From contig NZ_RRCM01000001.1 in NCBI RefSeq assembly GCF_003862485.1, positions 45,124 through 109,123 on the forward strand: a stretch of DNA of 64,000 bases, in the 5' to 3' direction. Each line of letters begins with the position of its first letter. The stretch's first letter is position 1. Below the pieces are notes generated by a model that worked only from the letters and a program-made list of their open reading frames with translations, was not told the origin of the DNA and searched no databases. Of the stretch, positions 46,339 to 53,728 are shown in pieces. This DNA is from Lachnoanaerobaculum orale (lineage in GTDB: Bacteria; Bacillota; Clostridia; Lachnospirales; Lachnospiraceae). The position numbers and the translations under genes were made by a program.

Positions 46339-46365
46339 AAATATTATTAGAATTGAGGAGAGTTT

Positions 46366-48018
46366 ATGAGAAAACGAATAATTTTGGCTACATTGGCACT
46401 TGCAGGTGCTATGGCACTTTCAGGATGCGGCGGTTCCAAGTCGGCAAGTAAGAACGGAAAGATTCTTACTGTTGAAGAGGGACCGGATGTAGAGACAATT
46501 GACCCGGCACTGAATCAGTCAGCTGACGGTGCAAACTATATCACAATGATATCCGACAACTTGCTTAGAATTGACAAGGACGGTAAGATAGCACCGAGCA
46601 TGGCTGAAAAGTATGAAGTAAGCGATGACGGACTTACATGGACATTCCATCTGAGAGACGGACTTAAGTGGTCTGACGGTTCGGATTTTACATCTAACGA
46701 CTTTGTATACAGCTGGCAGAGAATGGTTGACCCTGAGGTTGCAGCACCATATGCAGAGACTATGCTCGGAATGGTAGAGGGATATAAGGACGCTATCGGT
46801 AACCCTGATGCAAACGGTAATACTACAACAACTCCTGACAGAACAAAGCTTAAGGTAGAGGCTCCTGATGACAAGACTCTTGTAGTGCATATGTCTCATC
46901 CGACACCTTATTTTGACAGACTTGCCACATTTGCGGCTCTTTCACCTGTAAAGAAGGATGTTGTAGAGGCAAATCCTGACGGTTGGAGTCTTGATCCTAA
47001 GACATATGTATCTACAGGTCCTTTCAAGCTTACAGAGTGGAAGCAGGGAAGTCATATATTGGTTACAAAGAATGAGTACTACTGGAACAAGGATGCAGTT
47101 AAGCTTGACGGTATCAAATGCCTCCTTATGCAGGATCAGAATGCGGCTTTCAGCGCATATGAGTCGGGAGATGCCTTAATGATTAAGGATTATCCTGTAC
47201 AGGAAGTAACAACAATGCAGAAGAGACCTGATTATAAGTCAAGTCCTAAGCTTGGAATATCATATATAGATGTGAACAATGATTTGGATGAGTTTAAAGA
47301 TCCTAAGGTGAGAGAGGCGCTTTCACTTGCACTTGACAGAAAGTATATGGCGGATACCATTACTGCAGGCATAAATTCACCTGCAAAAGGCTTTATCCCT
47401 GACGGCGTAGTGGATTGGGACGGAAGCGCATGGGCTGACAATATCACAGATAAGTCTGTATACTACGATAATGACAATTTCGATGCAAATCTTGCAAAGG
47501 CTAAGGAGCTTTTGAAGGAGGCAGGACATGAGAACGGTGCAGGTCTTCCTACAATGTCATACACAACCAACGATGCAGGTTTCAATAAGAAGGTTGCAGA
47601 GTACTTACAGCAGGCATGGAAAGAGCTTGGAATAAATGTTGAAGTAAATATCGTTGAGTGGAAGTCATTTATACCTCAGAGAAGATCAGGAAACTATCAG
47701 ATTGCAAGAGACGGATGGGTAATGGATTACAATGATCCTTCAAATCTTCTTGAGTGTGCATACAGTACAAACGGAAACAACAGTTCAAGATACAAAAATC
47801 CTGAGTATGATGCACTTCTTGACAAGGCTGCAAATGAGACAGATGCCAAGACAAGATTCGGATATTTCCATCAGGCTGAGGAGCTTCTTTTAAAGGATGC
47901 AGGAGTTATTCCGCTAATGTATCAGAATGAGACATATCTTCAGAAAGATAATATAAAAGACAGCTTCTATACATCAGACGGTATTTGGCACTTTGAGTAT
48001 GCGGATATCGCAGAATAA
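46366..48018 (+). CDS. oppA: Peptide-binding lipoprotein OppA, copy 2
   Basis: 550 residues, lipobox LSGC. Same family 5 fold as copy 1, very similar in the first half ('DGLTWTFHLRDGLKWSDGSD' is shared), but it diverges around the ligand region (for example 'SSPKLGISYIDVNNDLDEF' where copy 1 has 'DPQLGTYFIDLNNTLDEF'). The divergence suggests a different peptide preference. It begins 27 bases after copy 1 and ends at a terminator. Confidence 0.94.
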   Translation: MRKRIILATLALAGAMALSGCGGSKSASKNGKILTVEEGPDVETIDPALNQSADGANYITMISDNLLRIDKDGKIAPSMAEKYEVSDDGLTWTFHLRDGLKWSDGSDFTSNDFVYSWQRMVDPEVAAPYAETMLGMVEGYKDAIGNPDANGNTTTTPDRTKLKVEAPDDKTLVVHMSHPTPYFDRLATFAALSPVKKDVVEANPDGWSLDPKTYVSTGPFKLTEWKQGSHILVTKNEYYWNKDAVKLDGIKCLLMQDQNAAFSAYESGDALMIKDYPVQEVTTMQKRPDYKSSPKLGISYIDVNNDLDEFKDPKVREALSLALDRKYMADTITAGINSPAKGFIPDGVVDWDGSAWADNITDKSVYYDNDNFDANLAKAKELLKEAGHENGAGLPTMSYTTNDAGFNKKVAEYLQQAWKELGINVEVNIVEWKSFIPQRRSGNYQIARDGWVMDYNDPSNLLECAYSTNGNNSSRYKNPEYDALLDKAANETDAKTRFGYFHQAEELLLKDAGVIPLMYQNETYLQKDNIKDSFYTSDGIWHFEYADIAE

Positions 48019-48029
48019 TATTATATTTT

Positions 48030-48059
48030 AGAGTCGGAAACTTACTTCCGGCTCTTTTT
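48030..48059 (+). terminator. Terminator of the opp operon after the second oppA
   Basis: AGAGTCGGAA (48030-48039) pairs with TTCCGGCTCT (48046-48055, one G-U pair), followed by a T-run. Confidence 0.8.
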
Positions 48060-48121
48060 ATATAAAAATATCTGATGCGGTAACGGCTGCTTACATAAAT
48101 ATTCATCAAATTATTTAGGTA

Positions 48122-48150
48122 TAGACAAACCGAAGTTAACATGGTATAAT
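48122..48150 (+). promoter_or_regulatory. Separate sigma-A promoter of the third oppA
   Basis: TAGACA (48122-48127), 17-base spacer, perfect TATAAT (48145-48150). The leader is about 105 bases. The third copy can therefore be expressed apart from the operon. Confidence 0.65.
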
Positions 48151-48262
48151 TATGCATACAAGTGAATAAACTTAAAGATTTATAAAAATTGTACACATTA
48201 CTTTATACAAATATTATAATATTTAAGTTTGTATACTATTTCATTAAGTCGGAGGAGGAATG

Positions 48263-49960
48263 ATGAAAAAAAGATTTATTGTTGCAGCATTGGCAATAGC
48301 AGGTGCAATGGCCCTTTCAGGGTGTGGCGGCGCAAAGTCGGGAAATGATTCGGCTGCTGACAGTAAGAGCGTACAAAGTGACGGTGCAAAAACAGGTAAG
48401 AAAATACTTACAGTTCAGCTTGGACCGGATGTAGAGACGATTGACCCTGCGCTTAATTCGGCGGTTGACGGAGCAAACTATATATTATTTGCATTTGACA
48501 ACCTTTTAAAGATGGACAAAGACGGAAAGGTGGTACCGGGACTTGCCGAGAAGTATGAAGTAAGTGACGACCAGCTTACATGGACATTCCACTTAAGAGA
48601 CGGATTAAAGTGGTCTGACGGTTCAGCTCTTACAGCTAATGATTTTGTATACAGCTGGCAGAGAGTGGTTGATCCGAATGTTGCCGCACCATATGCACAG
48701 ACAGTGCTTGGCATGGTGGAAGGTTATGATGATGCTGTCGGAAAACCTGACGCTGACGGTAATACCACAGTAACCCCTGATCCTACAAAGCTTAAAGTTG
48801 AAGCTCCGGATGACAAGACATTGGTTGTACATATGGCAAAGCCTACACCTTATTTTGATAAGCTTGCCGCATTTGCTACACTCTCACCTGTAAAGAAGGA
48901 AGTCGTAGAGGCAAACCCTGACGGTTGGAGTATCGACCCTAAGACATATGTTTCATCAGGTCCTTTTAAACTTACAGAGTGGAAACCGGGAAGCTATCTG
49001 ATGTTTGAGAAGAATGAGAACTATTGGGATGCCGACTCTATAAAGCTTGACGGTATCAAATGTCTTCTTATGCAGGATCAGAATGCGGCTTTCAGCGCAT
49101 ATGAGTCAGGTGATGCTTTAATGATAAAGGATATTCCTACACAGGAGATAGATTCATTAAAGAGCAGACCGGATTATCATATAGATCCTATACTCGGAAC
49201 ATATTACCTTGATTTAAACAATACCTTAGATGAGTTTAAGGATTCAAGAGTAAGAGAGGCGCTTTCACTTGCTCTTGACAGAAAGTATATTTCAGAGACA
49301 ATTACATCAGGCACATATACACCTGCAAGCGGATTTGTAAGTGAGGGTGTAACAGACTGGAACGGTACTGCTTGGCAGGACAATATAACAGATAAGTCCG
49401 CTTATATAAATATTGATGACCATGCGGCAAACCTTGCAAAGGCTAAGGAGCTTTTGAAGGAGGCAGGACATGAAAACGGTGCAGGTCTTCCTGATATAGT
49501 ATATTCAACAAACGATCAGGCTTACCACAAAAAGATTGCCGAGTATTTACAGCAGGCATGGGGCGAACTTGGACTTAAGGTTGATGTAAATATAGTTGAG
49601 TGGAAGTCATTCACACCGCAAAGAAGAGCAGGTAACTATCAGGTGGCAAGAGACGGATGGGTAATGGATTACAACGATCCTTCAAATATCCTTGAGCTTG
49701 CATTAACAGGAAACGGAAACAACAATTCCAAGTACAGCAATCCTGAATTCGATGCTCTGATGGGCAAGGCGGCTACAGAGAAAGATCCGCAGACAAGATT
49801 CGGATACTTACATCAGGCTGAGGACGTTATAATGAAGGATACGGCTATGGTTCCGCTTCTTTATTACAATGATTTCTACCTTCAGAGTGATAAGATAACA
49901 GGCAGCTGGCATTCACCTGACGGCTTCTGGCACTTTGAATATGCCGATTTGGCTCAGTAA
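48263..49960 (+). CDS. oppA: Peptide-binding lipoprotein OppA, copy 3
   Basis: 565 residues, lipobox LSGC ('GAMALSGCGGAKSGND'), then a longer Ser/Asp linker than in copies 1 and 2. The binding domain is closer to copy 1 in the ligand region ('HIDPILGTYYLDLNNTLDEF'). GGAGGAGG precedes overlapping ATG codons at 48260 and 48263; the second is better spaced. It has its own promoter and terminator. Confidence 0.94.
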   Translation: MKKRFIVAALAIAGAMALSGCGGAKSGNDSAADSKSVQSDGAKTGKKILTVQLGPDVETIDPALNSAVDGANYILFAFDNLLKMDKDGKVVPGLAEKYEVSDDQLTWTFHLRDGLKWSDGSALTANDFVYSWQRVVDPNVAAPYAQTVLGMVEGYDDAVGKPDADGNTTVTPDPTKLKVEAPDDKTLVVHMAKPTPYFDKLAAFATLSPVKKEVVEANPDGWSIDPKTYVSSGPFKLTEWKPGSYLMFEKNENYWDADSIKLDGIKCLLMQDQNAAFSAYESGDALMIKDIPTQEIDSLKSRPDYHIDPILGTYYLDLNNTLDEFKDSRVREALSLALDRKYISETITSGTYTPASGFVSEGVTDWNGTAWQDNITDKSAYINIDDHAANLAKAKELLKEAGHENGAGLPDIVYSTNDQAYHKKIAEYLQQAWGELGLKVDVNIVEWKSFTPQRRAGNYQVARDGWVMDYNDPSNILELALTGNGNNNSKYSNPEFDALMGKAATEKDPQTRFGYLHQAEDVIMKDTAMVPLLYYNDFYLQSDKITGSWHSPDGFWHFEYADLAQ

Positions 49961-49982
49961 TAAAATATAATAATAAATTCGG

Positions 49983-50016
49983 GCAGAGACTTCATAGATT
50001 GAGGTCTCTGCTTTTT
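49983..50016 (+). terminator. Terminator of the third oppA
   Basis: GCAGAGAC (49983-49990) pairs perfectly with GTCTCTGC (50004-50011), followed by five T. Confidence 0.85.
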
Positions 50017-50019
50017 ATA

Positions 50020-50058
50020 TTGACTTTTTCGCTACAAAAAATTAAAATTATAGCGAAA
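50020..50058 (+). promoter_or_regulatory. abiE promoter with overlapping inverted-repeat operator
   Basis: TTGACT (50020-50025), 17-base spacer, TAAAAT (50043-50048). TTTCGCTA (50027-50034) and TAGCGAAA (50051-50058) form an inverted repeat with a 16-base gap that brackets the -10 box. AbiEi antitoxins repress their own promoter through inverted repeats, so this is the likely AbiEi operator. A near copy occurs at 52112-52151. Confidence 0.7.
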
Positions 50059-50069
50059 GGGTTGAAAAT

Positions 50070-50663
50070 ATGGGTGAAAGAAATATTCTAGATAGGTTAC
50101 TTGAAGTACAGAACGGTTATATTAGATTGGTTGATGCACAAAATGAAGGAGTATCAAAGCATTCTGTTTTGGATTATGTCCGTAAGAATGAAATGGAAAA
50201 GATTGCTCCGGGTATATACATTTCACCTTATGCATGGGAAGACAGATTGTATTCGATTCAGCTAAGGAATAGAAAAATTATTTTCTCCCATGAAACAGCT
50301 TTGTATATTCATAATCTTTCCGATAGAGAGCCTTTTTCACCGGTAATTACTGTTGGCCGAGGATATAATGCAAAACATCTAAAAGATAACGGCATTGTAG
50401 TACATACGGTAAGACAAGAATGGTTAGAGCTGGGCTTGACAAAGGCACAGACTTTTACAGGTAATACTGTAAGAATCTACGACAAAGAACGTTGTATATG
50501 TGATATTATAAAGAATAAAAAAAGAATGGATATTCAAGTATTCCAAAAGGCTTTGACATCTTATTTTTCAGATAGTGAAAAAAATATTCATAATCTCATG
50601 GAATATGCAGGTATTATGGGGGTTTCAGATAAGGTGAGACAATATACAGAGGTATTGTTATGA
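50070..50663 (+). CDS. abiEi: AbiEi-type antitoxin / transcriptional repressor
   Basis: 197 residues. The N-terminal winged helix ('RLVDAQNEGVSKHSVLDYVR') and the following 'MEKIAPGIYISPYAWED' match the AbiEi antitoxin family of type IV toxin-antitoxin systems. AbiEi represses the operon and counteracts the AbiEii toxin without binding it; that is family knowledge. The gene overlaps abiEii by four bases (ATGA). AAAGGG precedes the ATG. Confidence 0.88.
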   Translation: MGERNILDRLLEVQNGYIRLVDAQNEGVSKHSVLDYVRKNEMEKIAPGIYISPYAWEDRLYSIQLRNRKIIFSHETALYIHNLSDREPFSPVITVGRGYNAKHLKDNGIVVHTVRQEWLELGLTKAQTFTGNTVRIYDKERCICDIIKNKKRMDIQVFQKALTSYFSDSEKNIHNLMEYAGIMGVSDKVRQYTEVLL

Positions 50664-51499
50664 TGAAAAGTGCTACAGCTGTAAAGGCAAAGATAAAAAA
50701 TAAAGCAGGTGGTGACAGTGACAAATCACAGATAATGTTAAGAATATATTTGATGGAGCGACTTCTGGAGAGAGTTTCTTTGTCACAATACAGAGACAAT
50801 TTTGTGTTGAAAGGTGGGCTTTTAGTATCTTCGATGGTAGGTGTGGATATGCGTTCAACTATGGATGTAGATACTACAGTAAAATCACTTCCTTTAAATA
50901 AGAGGTCAGCACAGAAGATTTTGGAAGAAATAATAGCAGTTAAACTAGAGGACGGAGTTGCTTTTCGTATAACCAAGGTACAGGATATTATGGAAGGTCA
51001 CGAGTATGAAGGTATTCGTTTTATGATAGAATGTACGATGGATAAGTTAAAACAGACCATTAAGGTTGATATCTCAACAGGTGATGAGATTACGCCGAGG
51101 GCGGTAGCATATAAGTTACCACTTATTATTGAGGATAGATCAATTAATCTTTGGGCGTATAATTTGGAGACACTTCTTGCAGAAAAACTTGAAACCATCA
51201 TGGTAAGGGCGGAGGCTAATACGAGAATGAGAGATTTCTATGATATACATGTTTTGCTTGAGCAAGATGTAGTGACTATTGATAGAGGTACAATGAAATC
51301 TGCATTTTATGCTACATGTAAGAGACGAGAGTCTACTGAGCAGATTGTGACGATAGATGATGTTATCAATAAGATTGCTGATGACGAAGTGATGAAGCAG
51401 CAATGGAAGAATTATCAAAAAACCAATTATTATGTAGGTGCATTAGAATGGGAGGATGTAATAGAAAGCACGAGAACATTAAAAATAATGGTTGAGTAA
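50660..51499 (+). CDS. abiEii: AbiEii-type nucleotidyltransferase toxin
   Basis: 279 residues. The nucleotidyltransferase core is visible: 'FVLKGGLLVSSMVG' (the GG-S motif) followed by 'RSTMDVDTTVK' (the DxD pair). 'ETLLAEKLETIMVRAEANTR' and 'MRDFYDIHVLL' are typical C-terminal AbiEii/DUF1814 motifs. The toxin halts growth, and in phage settings gives abortive infection. Start at 50660 overlaps the antitoxin stop. No key motif is lost, so it looks intact. Confidence 0.9.
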   Translation: MMKSATAVKAKIKNKAGGDSDKSQIMLRIYLMERLLERVSLSQYRDNFVLKGGLLVSSMVGVDMRSTMDVDTTVKSLPLNKRSAQKILEEIIAVKLEDGVAFRITKVQDIMEGHEYEGIRFMIECTMDKLKQTIKVDISTGDEITPRAVAYKLPLIIEDRSINLWAYNLETLLAEKLETIMVRAEANTRMRDFYDIHVLLEQDVVTIDRGTMKSAFYATCKRRESTEQIVTIDDVINKIADDEVMKQQWKNYQKTNYYVGALEWEDVIESTRTLKIMVE

Positions 51500-51577
51500 A
51501 AAATAACGATATTGTAGATTGTTCCTGAAAATGAGATATTTTTTATATAGTTCTGTCTTTGATAGTTTTGAAATATA

Positions 51578-51624
51578 AAATACACTTCAAACCCTGTGTT
51601 TTAGCGGTTTTGAAGTGTATTTGC
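51578..51624. terminator. Long hairpin after the abiE pair
   Basis: AAATACACTTCAAA (51578-51591) pairs with its complement at 51609-51622 around a loop of about 17 bases. The T-run after it is interrupted, so it may be a weak terminator for both the abiE transcript and the converging remnant gene. Confidence 0.55.
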
Positions 51625-51659
51625 ATTTCGTTTTGAAACTATAAAAATAGTATTTTATA

Positions 51660-51914
51660 TTAACGGGTAGTAAGTTTTTTGCCAATTGCAAGTTTATTTA
51701 TTGTTTCTATACCGGTATTACATCCACATTAAATTCTTGCAATTGTAGATTTTGAAACATGAATTATTTCAGTAAGTTGTCTTTGAGGCAGTCCGGTACT
51801 TGCAACATTGAGAGAGCTTTCTAAAATAGTTTTTTCATTCAGGTATCCGTTTTTGAAGTCATTGTTTTTTAGCTCATCATTTAAATAATCATCAAATTTA
51901 ACATTAGCCATCAT
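51660..51914 (-). pseudogene. Orphan HTH antitoxin gene (HigA-like) broken by a nonsense codon
   Basis: The intact part reads 61 residues: an N-terminal linker ('MMANVKFDDYLNDELKNN') and the XRE helix-turn-helix 'LPQRQLTEIIHVSKSTIARI', then TAA at 51731-51729. Reading on in the same frame gives CGCNTGIETINKLAIGKKL then TTR and a second stop at 51662-51660. That continuation is just what this antitoxin family has after 'ARI' (typically E-G-N..IETL-KIA-LGKKL). One codon change, GAA to TAA, would explain it. AAGGAG precedes the ATG. No toxin gene lies upstream, so this is a decayed antitoxin remnant. Confidence 0.7.
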
Positions 51915-52111
51915 TACTCTCCTTAAATTCTTTTTTAAGCATATCTGAATGATAGCATATATAGGTCAGAACTACAAATTTAAAGGTATAGTTAAAGAAC
52001 TATAATATATGTGTTAAAAATACAAATAAGAAGCCGTCTGAAATGTATCCGGCATCTACAATACATATATTAGTGGAAGAAATAAAAAATAAAGTAGAAA
52101 GCCCGGAATAA

Positions 52112-52151
52112 TTTACTTTTTCGCTACTAAAATTCAAAATAATAGCGAAAA
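52112..52151 (+). promoter_or_regulatory. Second copy of the abiE promoter/operator without its genes
   Basis: TTTTCGCTA (52118-52126), 16 bases, TAGCGAAAA (52143-52151). Arms, gap length and position relative to a TTTACT -35 (52112-52117) match the abiE promoter at 50020-50058, and an ATG follows 11 bases later as there. The frame from that ATG at 52163 stops after ten codons. In the surrounding gap 51915-52240 the only other item is a start-less frame ending at 52111, which I cannot assign. Confidence 0.65.
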
Positions 52152-52243
52152 GGGCTGATAATATGAATAATAAAATATCCTTACCGGCATTGTAGATTAT
52201 GTCTGCTTTGCAGGTATTTTTGCATTGAGATACACAAAAACTG

Positions 52244-52273
52244 ATTGACAACTTGTCAGTTAAAGTATATCAT
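52244..52273 (+). promoter_or_regulatory. tetR promoter with palindromic operator on the -35 box
   Basis: TTGACA (52245-52250), 17-base spacer, TATCAT (52268-52273). The perfect palindrome TGACAA-C-TTGTCA (52246-52258) covers the -35 box. The same palindrome occurs in front of the ABC genes at 52974-52986, so this is very probably the operator of the TetR protein encoded here, acting on its own gene. Confidence 0.75.
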
Positions 52274-52294
52274 ATAACTGAGCGGAGGTATAAA

Positions 52295-52912
52295 ATGAGA
52301 GATGTGAAAGAACCTGAAATACGGCGTGCCGAGATTATGGATGCTGCAATGATACTCTTCATGGAGAAGGGGTATACCAATACAACAACTCAGGATATAG
52401 TCGATAAAGTAAATATATCAAGAGGATTATTATATTATCATTTCAAAAATAAGGAGGATATTTTATATTGTCTTGTAGAAAGATATTCAGAGAGATTGTT
52501 GAAAGATATTTACAGTATCGTCTATGATGAAGATAAAACTGCTATAGAAAAAATCAGGTCTTTTATAGATATCACAATTATATCTTCACAAAATATTACT
52601 GCAGAGGATACGGTACTGCAAAAAACAGTTGAACTTAAAGAAAATCAATATATGATAGACAATTTATCCCATAAGCTGGTTGAAAAGCTTACAGTATATT
52701 TTGAAAAAATTATAAATCAAGGGATAGAAGAAAATAATTTTTCTGTAAAATATCCGGCAGAAACGGCAGAGTTTCTTATGACGGCATATGTTTTTGTATC
52801 AAATAACATGAGCATAAAATGTTCAAAAAAAGAACCTGTCAATAATTACTTAAATGCATTTAAGACAATGCTTGAACAAAGCCTAAATGCGAAAAGTCTC
52901 TTTAGAGATTGA
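52295..52912 (+). CDS. TetR/AcrR family repressor
   Basis: 205 residues. The N-terminal helix-turn-helix is clear: 'RRAEIMDAAMILFMEKGYTN' then 'TTQDIVDKVNISRGLLYYHF' and KNKEDIL. The C-terminal ~150 residues form the helical ligand domain, which is not informative about the inducer. The start at 52295 follows GGAGG; an in-frame start at 52253 would lie within the operator. It is followed by a terminator and then by an ABC exporter with the same operator, so it most likely controls that exporter. Confidence 0.9.
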   Translation: MRDVKEPEIRRAEIMDAAMILFMEKGYTNTTTQDIVDKVNISRGLLYYHFKNKEDILYCLVERYSERLLKDIYSIVYDEDKTAIEKIRSFIDITIISSQNITAEDTVLQKTVELKENQYMIDNLSHKLVEKLTVYFEKIINQGIEENNFSVKYPAETAEFLMTAYVFVSNNMSIKCSKKEPVNNYLNAFKTMLEQSLNAKSLFRD

Positions 52913-52929
52913 TTTTTATATACATAAAA

Positions 52930-52958
52930 AATCGACAGCTGATAATATGCTGTCGATT
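52930..52958 (+). terminator. Terminator of the tetR gene
   Basis: AATCGACAGC (52930-52939) pairs perfectly with 52949-52958 around a 9-base loop. The following T-run is broken (ATTT), so read-through to the ABC genes is possible. Confidence 0.65.
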
Positions 52959-52973
52959 ATTTAAAAGAACAAC

Positions 52974-52986
52974 TGACAATTTGTCA
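52974..52986 (+). promoter_or_regulatory. Second TetR operator, before the ABC exporter genes
   Basis: TGACAA-T-TTGTCA is a perfect palindrome that differs from the first operator only at its centre; flanks AC and AT are shared too. It ends three bases before the AAAGGAG ribosome site. A weak promoter (TCGACA at 52932, GATTAT at 52955, 17-base spacer) could be blocked by it. Confidence 0.7.
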
Positions 52987-52999
52987 ATAAAGGAGAATT

Positions 53000-53728
53000 A
53001 TGTTGGAGATAAAGAATTTCAGTAAATTTTATGGAGAAAAAAAGGTAGTCGATAACCTGTCAATTTCTGTACAGTCCGGAGATATTTATGGTTTTATAGG
53101 GGCAAACGGAGCCGGAAAAACCACAACAATAAAAGCGGTAGTCGGCATTCATGACTTTGAAGGTGGAAGTATAACCGTTGGCGGGCATTCAATTAAATCA
53201 CAACCTGTGATTTGTAAAAAAATGATGGCATATATTCCGGATAATCCCGACCTTTATGAACATTTGACAGGGTTTCAGTATATAAATTTTATTGCTGACT
53301 TGTTTGAAGTTTCTAATGAAATACGTAAAGAAAGAATTCAAAAGTACAGTGATTTATTTGAGATGACAAAGTATCTTTCAGGATTGATATCTTCGTATTC
53401 ACATGGTATGAAACAACGAACGGCAATTATTTCAGCACTGGTACATGATCCGAAGTTGTTTATTTTGGATGAACCTTTCGTTGGACTCGATCCGAAGGCG
53501 GCTTTTTGTTTGAAGAGTATAATGCATGAATGTGTGTCAAACGGTGGAGCTGTTTTCTTTTCAACACATGTATTGGAAGTTGCAGAAAAATTATGTAATA
53601 AGATTGCAATTATAAAAAGCGGGAAGTTAATAGCAAGCGGTAATATAGGAGATGTAAAAGGAGATAAATCCTTGGAAGCTTTTTTTATGGAGGTAGAGGA
53701 TAATGAAAGAATTGTGGATACTTATTAG
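53000..53728 (+). CDS. ABC exporter ATP-binding protein
   Basis: 242 residues. Walker A 'GANGAGKTT', a variant signature 'SYSHGMKQRTAIISAL', Walker B 'LFILDEPFVGLD', and the H-loop in 'FFSTHVLEVAEKL'. It is of the ABC-2 exporter type (CcmA-like). Its 3' end overlaps the permease gene by 26 bases. The pair is controlled by the TetR operator just upstream. The substrate may be a drug or peptide, or the pair may export a toxic metabolite; nothing fixes this. Confidence 0.93.
   Translation: MLEIKNFSKFYGEKKVVDNLSISVQSGDIYGFIGANGAGKTTTIKAVVGIHDFEGGSITVGGHSIKSQPVICKKMMAYIPDNPDLYEHLTGFQYINFIADLFEVSNEIRKERIQKYSDLFEMTKYLSGLISSYSHGMKQRTAIISALVHDPKLFILDEPFVGLDPKAAFCLKSIMHECVSNGGAVFFSTHVLEVAEKLCNKIAIIKSGKLIASGNIGDVKGDKSLEAFFMEVEDNERIVDTY

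Noticed and set aside
52026-52111. Start-less plus-strand frame ending in KNKVESPE
   Set aside because: Could be the tail of a lost gene, but it is short and matches no family I know, so it is not listed as a gene.
52000-52251. Minus-strand frame of 83 codons with hydrophobic stretches
   Set aside because: It covers the orphan abiE operator and the tetR operator and has no ribosome site; the hydrophobic residues come from AT-rich DNA.
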